Of a stretch of 64,000 bases of DNA, positions 43,187 to 52,484 are shown one piece after another. The notes below the pieces were generated by a model. That model was not told where the DNA came from and made no database searches. It was given only the letters and a program-made list of their open reading frames with translations. Source of the stretch: UBA2330 sp035443185 (GTDB lineage Bacteria; Bacteroidota; Ignavibacteria; Tepidaquicellales; Tepidaquicellaceae); contig DAORRV010000005.1 in assembly GCA_035443185.1 (NCBI GenBank), forward strand, positions 1 to 64,000, given 5' to 3'. The position numbers and the translations under genes were made by a program. Within the stretch, counting starts at the first letter, position 1, and each line of letters begins with the position of its first letter.

Positions 43187-44293
43187 TTACAGATACTGAT
43201 CCATCCCTTTACGTCTGAGATAATCCACAACTTCTTTTACTCTCTGAGCCTCACCTCTTTTACAGATCAGAAGTCCGTTCTCAGTGTTAATTATAAGTAG
43301 ATCTTCTACACCTATTGTTGCAACAATCTTCATGTCATTTATAATAAGACAATTTTTTGTATCCTCCGTTACTGTCATACCCTTTCTTACATTTCCATCT
43401 GGATCTTTTTCTTTAATATTATAAACTTCATCCCATGCGCCTACATCATTCCATCCAAAATGACTTCTGATTATATGTACATTTTCAGATTTTTCCATTA
43501 CACCATAATCTATGGAAATACTTTTTAGTTTTGCAAATTCATCTTCCAGAACTTTAGGAAATTGTGTCGATAGAATATTATCGGAAAGTCTGTTCAGCGA
43601 TTCATGCAGCTCCGGCATAAATCTTTCGATCTCCTGCATCATTGTATCCGTCCTGAAAATAAACATACCACTGTTCCACAGAAAATCCCCGCTCTCAAGA
43701 AATGCCTTTGCAACTTCCATATTTGGCTTTTCAGCAAAAGTTTTTACTTTGTAAATTCTTTCGGTCGATGTATCGTTCTTACTTTCAATTTCTACATCTT
43801 CATAAATATCAGAATTGTACTGTATATAACCGTAACCGGTCTCAGGCAAAGTCGGATGTATACCGAGTGTTACGATCCCGCCGTTATCATTTACAAATTT
43901 CAAACCACTTTTTATTACTCTGTGAAATTCATCAACATTTCCAATCAGATGGTCTGCTGCTACTACAAGTACATTTGCTTCCGGCTGAAATCTGTTTATA
44001 AATACACATGAGAGACCAATGCACGGAGCAGTATTTCTGCCTACCGGCTCACAGATTATATTCTCTTCAGGAATTTTCGGAAGCTGCCGCTTTACTTCCT
44101 GTTTGTAAATTACATTCGTTACAACAAAAATATTTGTATTTTTAAAAACGCCGTCAAGCCGTTTGTAAGCTAGCTGAAGAAGTGTGTCATCATCATCTGT
44201 GATCTTAAGAAATTGTTTTGGAACTTTGGAATTGCCTTTTGGCCAGAATCTGGTTCCCACACCGCCCGCCATTATCACTGCATAGTTTATCAT
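43187..44293 (-). CDS. manC: Mannose-1-phosphate guanylyltransferase
   Basis: The 368-residue protein is a monofunctional GDP-mannose pyrophosphorylase without the C-terminal isomerase domain of AlgA-type enzymes. The nucleotide site is 'VIMAGGVGTRFWPKGNSKVP' followed by 'KQFLKI'; 'VVAADHLIG' and 'VKTFAEKPNMEVAKAFLESG' bind sugar and metal. GDP-mannose feeds lipopolysaccharide, exopolysaccharide or glycoprotein glycans. It lies 12 bases after the acidic coiled-coil gene in the same operon. ATG start. Confidence 0.92.
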   Translation of the reverse strand: MINYAVIMAGGVGTRFWPKGNSKVPKQFLKITDDDDTLLQLAYKRLDGVFKNTNIFVVTNVIYKQEVKRQLPKIPEENIICEPVGRNTAPCIGLSCVFINRFQPEANVLVVAADHLIGNVDEFHRVIKSGLKFVNDNGGIVTLGIHPTLPETGYGYIQYNSDIYEDVEIESKNDTSTERIYKVKTFAEKPNMEVAKAFLESGDFLWNSGMFIFRTDTMMQEIERFMPELHESLNRLSDNILSTQFPKVLEDEFAKLKSISIDYGVMEKSENVHIIRSHFGWNDVGAWDEVYNIKEKDPDGNVRKGMTVTEDTKNCLIINDMKIVATIGVEDLLIINTENGLLICKRGEAQRVKEVVDYLRRKGMDQYL

Positions 44294-44305
44294 TTATTTT
44301 AAGTT

Positions 44306-46420
44306 TTAATTTTTCTTAATTTTATTAAATATCTTTACCGGATCATTCAGATAAGAAATGAAGACATCCTGATCTTCAACCTCTTTGTCTATTATTAATG
44401 CTTTCATATTATAAATAAAATAACTGAATATCTCTTTGATGTCATCTGTTACAGGGTTTATTCTGTAACTGTTCAGAAATTTCAAAAAGATATACCCGGC
44501 TTCTGAAAGCTGTACCATCTTTGTTAATTTCAGATCCTTAGCTATTAAAACCGTTTCTTTAAGGTTGTTCAGATTTGTTGAAAGACTTCTGAGTGCTTCA
44601 TAGATCTGAAATTCACCTTCTATTTTATACAGAGCTTTAAAATTTTCGTCAGTGTCCTTTATAAGTTTTTTCAGATTAATTAATTTTTCCTTTTGATCCT
44701 CTTCAGGAAATCTTTCGTCCAGTTTGGTTTCTATTTCCTTTTTGAGATCTCTCTGCTTTATAAATTCTTCTCTCTTTTTATTTTCCTCTATCAGTCCTTT
44801 TCTGATATTCTCTATTGACTTCAGAATGTTTTTGTATCCGAAATAATCTTCTCCCTTGATAAGATTGGAAACTAATATCAGTCCCTGTTTAAATAAATTT
44901 AAAGTGCTTTCCGTAATGTCATATTTCCCTTTTGCAATTTTTTCAAAAGAAAGTCTTATTGCCTGATAAATATTCGAAATAATCTCAAGTGACATTTCTT
45001 TGGAATTAAGCTCGAGATTATCGCTGATATCCCTGATGTTGCTTATAATATTATTTCTTTCCTCTTCGTTATCTATTTTAGCTGTAATGATATAGATCAG
45101 ACTGTCAAATTCTGAATTCAGCTTTCCGTTAAGGGATTTTATTTCTGTTTCAAACTCAATGAATTCTTCATTGGCTTTTTGCTCTACTATATATTCTTCT
45201 TTTTCAGAGTCAGTTGATCTTACAGATTCATCTGAGTATCCGGATTCACCTGATCCTTCCTTGTGTCCTGATGCACTGTCAAGAAGTTTTTCCTTCAGTT
45301 CCTTTTCATACTTATTAAGCTCTTCCTGAATATCACTGTTGAGATTCATTTTTTCTTCCTGCTCTGAATTTTCGTAATCTCCAGCAGGATCATTCATAGG
45401 TTCCTCTTTAGAAATATCTGAGTCATTAGTATTTAATTCTTCAGTATCTTCAGTATCTTCAGTATCTTCATCCGATTCTTCAGAATTATTTATTCCGGCT
45501 GCAGGCAGAACTTTTTTAATAATAAAATATTCTCCACTATCATCATAATTTAAATCTTTAAGTTTATTAAAATTTACTTCATGATTTCCTTCACTTAAAT
45601 CACCTGAGTTTGATACATTTTCATCTTCTTCCTGAGTTGAATTTTTTCCGGATGTATTCTCCTCACTTTTTGATTTTAAATTTTCATCAACACTTAAACT
45701 TTCTTTTACATTATCATTTACAGCTATAGTATTAGCGTTAACATTAGTTTTATCAACTTCTGATTCAGTTAAATCATTTTCATTCAAATCAGGCATTTCA
45801 GGAAGATCCGATTCAGGATCTTCTTCCACCATACCCTCAGCGCTTGTCTGCTCTTCATTTTCCAGACCAGGAAGTATAAAAGCCACGTTATCATTTTCCT
45901 CTTCCGACTGTATAAGCTCCATATAATTCTGCTTAAACGTCATCATCTCTTCGTCATCTTCTTCATCAATAATTTCTGTAAGCTGATCCTGTTTTATTAA
46001 TTCAGATTCTACATCGATAATTTCATTTCCGGAATTGTCTTCTTCTGTAATTCCATTCAGATCAAAAACTTTTTTGTTGTTTACTTTTACTGACTCACTT
46101 CTCTCACCAGATAAATATTTTAAAAACTCTTTGTGAATAAACTCTGAATCCTCTTTTGCATTCTGAGTCAGGTTATCAAATGTAATCAGATTATCGTCAA
46201 GTTTTTTTAATATATAGATCAGATACTTTCCCGTATTTCTGAATTCCTTAATATGATAAAGGATATAAAGATCACGTAAAAGATTTTCTGATCTGAGAAG
46301 TTTGTCAATAATTTCATTTATATTTTGAAACTGTTTCTCACCGACATTATACTTTCCCAGATCGTTGATCGATTTTTTGAAAATAAAATTTATGTAATCT
46401 TTATTTCTACTTTCAGACAT
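44306..46420 (-). CDS. Large acidic coiled-coil protein of unknown function
   Basis: A 704-residue protein of no recognised family. Residues 1-120 are helical ('KSINDLGKYNVGEKQFQNIN'). Residues about 125-420 are highly acidic and low in complexity, with a short run 'TEDTEDTEE' encoded by three 9-base repeats (45442-45468). Residues about 430-704 are helical with basic/acidic heptads ('NKKREEFIKQRDLKKEIETK'). No signal peptide or membrane helix is seen, so it is probably cytoplasmic. It begins 10 bases after alr and ends 12 before manC. Co-transcription with cell-wall and sugar-nucleotide genes is the only hint of role. Confidence 0.7.
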   Translation of the reverse strand: MSESRNKDYINFIFKKSINDLGKYNVGEKQFQNINEIIDKLLRSENLLRDLYILYHIKEFRNTGKYLIYILKKLDDNLITFDNLTQNAKEDSEFIHKEFLKYLSGERSESVKVNNKKVFDLNGITEEDNSGNEIIDVESELIKQDQLTEIIDEEDDEEMMTFKQNYMELIQSEEENDNVAFILPGLENEEQTSAEGMVEEDPESDLPEMPDLNENDLTESEVDKTNVNANTIAVNDNVKESLSVDENLKSKSEENTSGKNSTQEEDENVSNSGDLSEGNHEVNFNKLKDLNYDDSGEYFIIKKVLPAAGINNSEESDEDTEDTEDTEELNTNDSDISKEEPMNDPAGDYENSEQEEKMNLNSDIQEELNKYEKELKEKLLDSASGHKEGSGESGYSDESVRSTDSEKEEYIVEQKANEEFIEFETEIKSLNGKLNSEFDSLIYIITAKIDNEEERNNIISNIRDISDNLELNSKEMSLEIISNIYQAIRLSFEKIAKGKYDITESTLNLFKQGLILVSNLIKGEDYFGYKNILKSIENIRKGLIEENKKREEFIKQRDLKKEIETKLDERFPEEDQKEKLINLKKLIKDTDENFKALYKIEGEFQIYEALRSLSTNLNNLKETVLIAKDLKLTKMVQLSEAGYIFLKFLNSYRINPVTDDIKEIFSYFIYNMKALIIDKEVEDQDVFISYLNDPVKIFNKIKKN

Positions 46421-46430
46421 TTGATTGATT

Positions 46431-47588
46431 TTAAATATAAATCCTTTTTACCCTGGATGAAACGTTGCACGTGATCTCATATGAAATTGTTTCTGCTAAT
46501 GCTGCAAGTTTATAAGCCGGATAATTTCGGCCAAAGATCTCGACATCGTCATTTACATTAATTTCATTTTTCATTCCAATATCTGCCATTATCCAGTCCA
46601 TACAAACCGTTCCTGTGACATTGTATAATTTACCTTTGATAAATATTTTTGCTTTATTGCTGAAAGATCTGATATACCCGTCACCGTATCCGATTGGTAC
46701 TGATGCAATTCGGGTTTTGTTTTTTGTGAAATATGTTCTGCCGTATGAAATACTTTCACCTTTTTCGAGTTGTTTGATAAATTTTACCTTAGACTTTAAT
46801 GTCATTACAGGTTCTATTCCTATGCCGTTTTTTACTTTTTTTTCGTCAGGATAAAATCCGTAAAGTGAGATACCGGGTCTTACCATATTAAAATATCCGT
46901 CATTAAAGTTCAGAATCCCGCCGGTATTGCTGATGTGCCTTAGTTCAAATTTTATAATACTTTCTTCTAAGGATTTAACTAATTTTCTAAATTCAGCTTC
47001 CTGTTTTTTTGCAAACAAATTTCCGGGAATTTCACTTGTAGCAAAATGAGAATAAATTCCTTTCAGCTTCAGATTTTTCATTGATGTAATTTCTTTGACA
47101 GCATCATAAGCATCACTCATCCGAAATCCGGTTCTGTTTATGCCTGAATCCACCTGTATGTGAATAGAAATTTTAGTGTTAAGTTTAGCAGCTGCTTTGT
47201 TAAGTATTACTGCAGACGATGTGTCAGCAACTGAAAACTCTACGTTTTTACAGGCTAAGTCTTCTAAAAGTTTATTCTTCTCAGTTATAATACCGAGACA
47301 CAATACCGGAGTTTTATATAATTTTTTCGAATCCAGATAATTCCTTAGCTCAGAAGTTTCAGTATAATCAGCAGTTCCAAGATAATCAGTACCTGATCCA
47401 ATAAGTGATTCAGCCATCACATTCATTCCGTGACCGTATGCATTAGCTTTTACTATCGAACAAATTTTTGTATCAGCATTTTTTCTGCAGGCGTATTTTC
47501 TTACTTTTAAAAAATTTTTATTGAAAATTTTAAGATCTATTTCAGCGAAGGTATCACTGAAGTTTTTTTCTGCGGTCTTCAAATTCAT
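46431..47588 (-). CDS. alr: Alanine racemase
   Basis: The 385-residue enzyme is a fold type III PLP racemase. 'CSIVKANAYGHGMNVMAESL' carries the PLP lysine, and 'ESISYGRTYFTKNKTRIASV' holds the second catalytic tyrosine. 'MVRPGISLYGFYPD' and 'VTGTVCMDWIMADIG' are further family blocks. It supplies D-alanine for peptidoglycan. It is the first gene of a five-gene minus-strand operon and diverges from dnaA across the candidate origin region. ATG start. Confidence 0.95.
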   Translation of the reverse strand: MNLKTAEKNFSDTFAEIDLKIFNKNFLKVRKYACRKNADTKICSIVKANAYGHGMNVMAESLIGSGTDYLGTADYTETSELRNYLDSKKLYKTPVLCLGIITEKNKLLEDLACKNVEFSVADTSSAVILNKAAAKLNTKISIHIQVDSGINRTGFRMSDAYDAVKEITSMKNLKLKGIYSHFATSEIPGNLFAKKQEAEFRKLVKSLEESIIKFELRHISNTGGILNFNDGYFNMVRPGISLYGFYPDEKKVKNGIGIEPVMTLKSKVKFIKQLEKGESISYGRTYFTKNKTRIASVPIGYGDGYIRSFSNKAKIFIKGKLYNVTGTVCMDWIMADIGMKNEINVNDDVEIFGRNYPAYKLAALAETISYEITCNVSSRVKRIYI

Positions 47589-48007
47589 GCAATAATGTAA
47601 AAAATCTAATTGCTAAAAAGAATTTATTTATTTGTCTATTCATTAATTCATTAATTATTTTTTGATTTTTTCTAAATTAATTTCAAATCAAACTTGAAAA
47701 TTATAAGCAGTTTGTTTAATATTAACTAAGGAAAAAAGAAACAGAAATCCTGTTAATATATTGTTAATAACTTTTAACGGACAGGGTTTTAAAGTTTGCT
47801 GGCATGCCCCACTAACTACTTACTAACATCAATTGTTAATAAGACTAAACTAACTGCATAACGGCTATATATACAAAGGCGTTAACACAACATGTTTTTT
47901 TAATAAGTGTGTTAACATTTATGATTTTCCTGTTTTATTTTATTGCTGCACATAAAGTAAAATATTAACCAAAATTCATTTGTTAATAATTTTTAATATT
48001 CTTAGGT
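47589..48007. other. Candidate replication origin region upstream of dnaA
   Basis: The 419-base alr-dnaA spacer is very AT-rich. It contains three exact TGTTAATAA 9-mers (47762-47770, 47834-47842, 47981-47989) and near variants (47751, 47910). The 9-mer differs from the DnaA box TGTGGATAA at two central positions. Clustering of one 9-mer next to dnaA is compatible with an origin, but such AT-rich words could also arise by chance. Confidence 0.4.
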
Positions 48008-49573
48008 GTGATAAATTTCTCTACTGCTGATTCCCAAAAAGACAACGATAAAAACAAAAATTCCATTTCCGGCAACGAAGAGCTGAAACTCAGCGAAGAG
48101 AGTCGTCAGACCGAACTTATATGGAAAAAATTCCTTGAACTGCTATCTGATAATCTCAAGGCGGGTGAGATAAATACATGGTTCTCCGTGATCATTCCGA
48201 AAAGTTACAAAGATAACGTACTTACAATTTCTGTCCCGAGCGAAGATTACTACAGTCTCATCGAAAGCCGCTATAATAAAATTATTTCATCTATCACTGA
48301 AACTCTTCTTGGTTCGGACGGCAAACTTAATTATGAAATATCACAATACGGATTATTTGGTGACAATGAATCAGAAAACATAGCTAAAAAAAATCAGATC
48401 TTAGAAAAAAAGAAACCGGCTTTTGGCGAAATTAATATTTTTGATTCCGGGGTTAGTTCAAATTATTATTCAAATGACAATTCGAATGTTAATTCAGATT
48501 CGCATAAAAATTTCTCAACCAATTTAAATAAAAAGCATATATTTGAAAATTTTATAAAGGGTGAAAGTAATGAGCTCGCTGTAGCTGCTGCTTATGCTAT
48601 TTCAAATAATCCGGGAAAGACATACAACCCATTCTTTGTTTATGGCGGAGTCGGACTTGGAAAGACACATCTTATTCAGGCGATTGGAAATGAGATTCTG
48701 AAAAAGAATCCTGATATGAAAGTTTATTATACAACGGCACCGGATTTTACAACTGAGTTTACAACTAACATCGCTCAAAACAGGATAGATTTTTCTTCAA
48801 ACAGAAACGGTACAAAGAAATTAGATTCGTTTTATAAATCCCTAGATGTACTTATACTTGATGACGTACAGTATCTGAGCGGAAAAGAAAAGACTCAGGA
48901 TTTTATGTATCAGATTTTTAATACTTTGTATAATGACAAAAAGCATATAATTTTTTCAAGTGACAAACCTATTAATCAGATCAAAGGTGTAGAAGAAAGA
49001 CTGATGTCGAGATTTCAGTGGGGAATAACAACTGATATACAAGCTCCAAACTGGGAAATGAGAGTTGCTATCATTCAGAAAAAATTAATGGAAGCTGACA
49101 TTGAAGCACCCGAAGAAGTGGTTCATTTTATTGCTTCAAATGTTAAAGACAGTATCAGAACCATTGAAGGCTGTATAGTCGGAATCATTGCTGACAGCGT
49201 CCTGAGATACAAAGGCGAGATCAATCTTGAGATTGCCGAAAACGTTATTAGCAGAGTCATAGGCACCGTAAAGCGCGCTAAGAACATTTCCATCGAAAAC
49301 ATTATATACGCAGTTGCAAATTATTACAGGATCTCAGAAAATCAGATATTATCAAGAAAGCGTACGAAAGAAATTGCCTTTGCAAGACAGGTAGCAATGC
49401 ATCTTGCTAAAGAACTTACACCGCTTACACTTGAATCCATCGGACTTAATTTTGGCGGAAAAGATCATGCAACCGTCCTTTACGCTAACAATATTATTTC
49501 CAATCTCATTAAAAAAGATAAGGACGTACTTAATCAGATATTAGAAATCAAAGACCATTTAAAAAATTTATAA
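48008..49573 (+). CDS. dnaA: Chromosomal replication initiator protein DnaA
   Basis: The 521-residue DnaA has domain I ('WKKFLELLSDNLKAGEINTW', about 39-90), a poorly conserved linker, the AAA+ domain (Walker A 'GGVGLGKT' 213-220; Walker B 'LDVLILDDVQYLSG'), and the domain IV helix-turn-helix with signature 'NFGGKDHATVLYANN'. It opens the origin for replication. The start is GTG (48008-48010); a 36-residue N-terminal extension before domain I is present and no ATG fits better. Its 3' end overlaps the convergent glycosylase gene by 6 bases. dnaN is not adjacent. Confidence 0.96.
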   Translation: MINFSTADSQKDNDKNKNSISGNEELKLSEESRQTELIWKKFLELLSDNLKAGEINTWFSVIIPKSYKDNVLTISVPSEDYYSLIESRYNKIISSITETLLGSDGKLNYEISQYGLFGDNESENIAKKNQILEKKKPAFGEINIFDSGVSSNYYSNDNSNVNSDSHKNFSTNLNKKHIFENFIKGESNELAVAAAYAISNNPGKTYNPFFVYGGVGLGKTHLIQAIGNEILKKNPDMKVYYTTAPDFTTEFTTNIAQNRIDFSSNRNGTKKLDSFYKSLDVLILDDVQYLSGKEKTQDFMYQIFNTLYNDKKHIIFSSDKPINQIKGVEERLMSRFQWGITTDIQAPNWEMRVAIIQKKLMEADIEAPEEVVHFIASNVKDSIRTIEGCIVGIIADSVLRYKGEINLEIAENVISRVIGTVKRAKNISIENIIYAVANYYRISENQILSRKRTKEIAFARQVAMHLAKELTPLTLESIGLNFGGKDHATVLYANNIISNLIKKDKDVLNQILEIKDHLKNL

Positions 49574-50200
49574 TAACAATTCTCTTTTTCTTTTCTTAAG
49601 ATAATAATGCCACAAAAAAAAGCTTGCAAGCGATCTGTAAGGTTTCCATTTTTCTGAAAATTTAACAACCTCTATTTTTGTTTTACAGCCCGTTAATTCA
49701 ATCGCAGCGTTTATAACAGCAACATCTCCCGCAGGGAAGATATCTTTAGCCTGAAGAGCAAACATCAGATAAATATCAGCCGTCCAGTCACCGATCCCTT
49801 TAATTTTTTTTAGAATTTCTCTTGTTTTATTTTGATCCTGACCTGATAAATTTTCCAGATCAAGTTCATTATTTAAAATTGCATTTGAAAGTGAACGAAG
49901 ATATTCTGATTTCTGTCTGGTTATATAACAATTTCTCATTTCAGTATCTGAAAGCTTTATAATCTGAGCCGGTGTGAACTCCTGAACGAAATCTGACAGT
50001 TTCAAAAAATGTGAATTTGCAGATTCCAGACTTACCTGCTGACCGATGATGATCTTTGACAATGTAATAAATCCCTGCGGTCTGATCACGTTTTCAGGTG
50101 ATCCGTAAGCATCATGAATTTGGCTGAATATTTTATCTTTTTTAAAAAGATTATCTATGTCTTTGTTATAAATAATTTTATCTTTTTTATTAAATACCAT
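49568..50200 (-). CDS. AlkA-type DNA-3-methyladenine glycosylase (HhH-GPD)
   Basis: A 210-residue HhH-GPD glycosylase without the N-terminal TBP-like domain of E. coli AlkA. 'KIIIGQQVSLESANSHFLKL' starts the helical core, 'LKKIKGIGDWTADIYLMFAL' is the helix-hairpin-helix, and 'IFPAGDVAVINAAIELTG' holds the catalytic aspartate. It excises alkylated purines. It is convergent with dnaA, and the two genes share 6 bases at their 3' ends. ATG start. Confidence 0.9.
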   Translation of the reverse strand: MVFNKKDKIIYNKDIDNLFKKDKIFSQIHDAYGSPENVIRPQGFITLSKIIIGQQVSLESANSHFLKLSDFVQEFTPAQIIKLSDTEMRNCYITRQKSEYLRSLSNAILNNELDLENLSGQDQNKTREILKKIKGIGDWTADIYLMFALQAKDIFPAGDVAVINAAIELTGCKTKIEVVKFSEKWKPYRSLASFFLWHYYLKKRKRELLL

Positions 50201-50620
50201 CGGAGAATTTTTTTTTGAAATATAATTTATATTCTTTTAATTAAATAACCGATTCGGATAAGTAGAGTCGTCTATATGTAACCCATACGCAGAAACGCCA
50301 ATATGAGAATATATATAATTAATAATCCAAAAAAATGAAACCGGACAAATTTTAAAAGTAGATTTTAAATAAAGACATATATTATTACAATAAATACCCA
50401 TTGTTAAAATCTTATTCATATCTTATTAATAAATCATAACTACTGACAATTTTAAAAAAATTTTAACCTATTCTATCTGTAATTGTTAGTTTTTTTTATT
50501 TAAGCTATTTTTATTAACAAGTTATCAGATGGTATTTTGAAGACAATGCTGATAAACTTAATTACTAACAATATTAACATCACTGCTACTGCTACTAATC
50601 TTTTATATATATAATTAATA
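50201..50620. other. Divergent spacer upstream of recN
   Basis: AT-rich with no credible gene. One TTATTAACA word (50511-50519), the reverse of the 9-mer seen upstream of dnaA, is present. Nothing else stood out. Confidence 0.5.
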
Positions 50621-52333
50621 ATGATAGAGAAATTACTTATTAAGAACTACCTGATAATAAAAGAAGCTGAAATTCATTTCTCTGAAGGCTTAAATATTCT
50701 TACAGGCGAGACCGGTGCAGGGAAATCGATCATTCTTGATGCTCTGTCTTTACTGCTTGGTGAAAGAGCTGATCATTCCAAAATAAAAAGCGGAGATGAT
50801 AAGCTTATTATGGAAGGTCAGTTTAATTTTACTGATAATAAGATAGTTGAAAATCTTTATAAAGAAATGTTTCCGGAGGATGAGTTTAATGGCTATCTGA
50901 TTCTCAGAAGAGAGATAAATACAAAGGGAATTAACAGAAGTTTTATAAATGACACGCCTGTGAATATTTCTGATATGAAAAAATTCGGTGATGTAGTAAT
51001 AGATATTCATTCACAGAATGAACATCAGTCTCTTCTTAGTAAGGAAACTCATATTGGAATTCTTGATAATTATGTATCTGATGAAACTATTTTTTCCGAA
51101 TATGAAAAAGGTTATTTGGATCTGAGAAAAAGTGTTTCGGATTATAAAGAATTCATTTCAAAAAAAGAAGATCTGCTCAGCCGAAAGAAATTTTTAGACC
51201 ATGATCTTAAGGAAATTAATAATGTTAATATACAGCCCGGAGAAGATGAAGAAATAGAGACTGAACTGGACAGACTTGAAAATTCAGAGGAAATATCATC
51301 ATCTCTAAGTATTTCTCTTGAAGGACTTTCTGAAAATGATTTCAACGCTCTAAATATCATCAGTGCAGCAGTCAAGGAATTAAAGAAGATATCTGATTAT
51401 GACAAGAATTTTGAAAAGCTTATAGAGGATCTGGAAAGTTCATATATATTGATAAAAGAAACTTCATCTTCATTATTAAATTATAATAATGATTTGAACT
51501 TTGATCCTGTCAGGATCGAGCATTTAAGAAGCAGGTTACTTGCTATAAACAGTTTAAAAAGGAAACATGAGCTTGATATTCCGGAATTACTTGAAAAAGC
51601 TGAGAACATTCAAAAAGATCTGACTTTTGCGGAGAATTTTGATCATGAAATTGATAAGCTTGATAAGAAAATTTCAGTAATGAAATCTGAACTGTTCTCA
51701 CTTGCGGAAAAAATTTCAGATAAAAGAATTAAAAGAGCTAAAGATCTTGAAAAGGAAATAAATAAATTGTTAAAAGAAGTCGGACTTGAATCTGCAGAAT
51801 TTAAAGTTGATATAAAAAAAAACATTTCCGATTCAGAAAATGAATTTACTGTAAAAAAGGGAAAGGAAAATTATGAACTTTCCCAAAACGGCATTAATAA
51901 TATTGAATTTTTAATAAGGACAAACAAAGGAATGGAGCTTTCTCCGCTCAGAAAATCAGCTTCAGGCGGTGAAATTTCACGTATAATGCTCGCCATCAAA
52001 ACAGTGCTTTCGGAAAATGACAATATCGGAATACTTGTCTTTGATGAAATTGATGCAGGTATCAGTGGGAGGATAGCTCAGAAGGTCGGTAACACACTTA
52101 AAAAACTCGCAGTCTCACATCAGATCATCTGCATCACACATCTCCCTCAGATAGCCGCAAACAGCGACAGACATTTTAATGTAAGTAAAAGTGATGAAAA
52201 TAATGAAACGAAAGCATATATTAATATTCTTGATGATAATGAAAAGATAAATGAGGTCGCAAAACTTCTCAGTGGTGAAAAAATCACAGAATCTACTATT
52301 AACAGCGCTAAAGAGCTTATTTCAGGGAAATAA
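50621..52333 (+). CDS. recN: DNA repair protein RecN
   Basis: The 570-residue SMC-like ATPase has Walker A 'LTGETGAGKSIILDALSLLL' (about 27-46), two coiled-coil arms (about 155-350), signature 'SASGGEISRIMLAIKTVL' and Walker B 'ILVFDEIDAGISGRIAQKVG'. It acts in double-strand break repair by tethering DNA ends. The length is normal for the family. ATG start; the gene stands alone after a 420-base spacer. Confidence 0.95.
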   Translation: MIEKLLIKNYLIIKEAEIHFSEGLNILTGETGAGKSIILDALSLLLGERADHSKIKSGDDKLIMEGQFNFTDNKIVENLYKEMFPEDEFNGYLILRREINTKGINRSFINDTPVNISDMKKFGDVVIDIHSQNEHQSLLSKETHIGILDNYVSDETIFSEYEKGYLDLRKSVSDYKEFISKKEDLLSRKKFLDHDLKEINNVNIQPGEDEEIETELDRLENSEEISSSLSISLEGLSENDFNALNIISAAVKELKKISDYDKNFEKLIEDLESSYILIKETSSSLLNYNNDLNFDPVRIEHLRSRLLAINSLKRKHELDIPELLEKAENIQKDLTFAENFDHEIDKLDKKISVMKSELFSLAEKISDKRIKRAKDLEKEINKLLKEVGLESAEFKVDIKKNISDSENEFTVKKGKENYELSQNGINNIEFLIRTNKGMELSPLRKSASGGEISRIMLAIKTVLSENDNIGILVFDEIDAGISGRIAQKVGNTLKKLAVSHQIICITHLPQIAANSDRHFNVSKSDENNETKAYINILDDNEKINEVAKLLSGEKITESTINSAKELISGK

Positions 52334-52336
52334 AAA

Positions 52337-52366
52337 ACCTCCACATAAAATTTATTATGTGAAGGT
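52337..52366 (-). terminator. Rho-independent terminator on the minus strand (lplA side)
   Basis: ACCTCCACATAA pairs with TTATGTGAAGGT (12 positions, one mismatch) around a 6-base loop. On the minus strand the stem is followed by TTTTTT (52331-52336 region), the classic form, about 120 bases past the lplA stop. It abuts the recN stop, so it could also end recN. Confidence 0.7.
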
Positions 52367-52484
52367 CAATTAAAGGAAGAACAAATATGAAAGAACGTAG
52401 CTTGCTGGCGCAAGCAGTATCGTATAACATTATCAGGTTAATAAAGTTTCAGAAGATTAAATTTTTTTTTTAAAAATAATATTT

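Noticed and set aside
45442..45468. Three exact 9-base tandem repeats
   Set aside because: They are in frame and encode the low-complexity TED run of the acidic protein; not a CRISPR or regulatory repeat.
50237..50419. 60-codon minus-strand frame between the glycosylase and recN genes
   Set aside because: No family resemblance and composition of AT-rich spacer; not annotated.
52400..52415. GCTTGC-TGGC-GCAAGC hairpin between recN and lplA
   Set aside because: A six-base stem without a T-run; could be chance or part of the small ORF, so not listed as a terminator.
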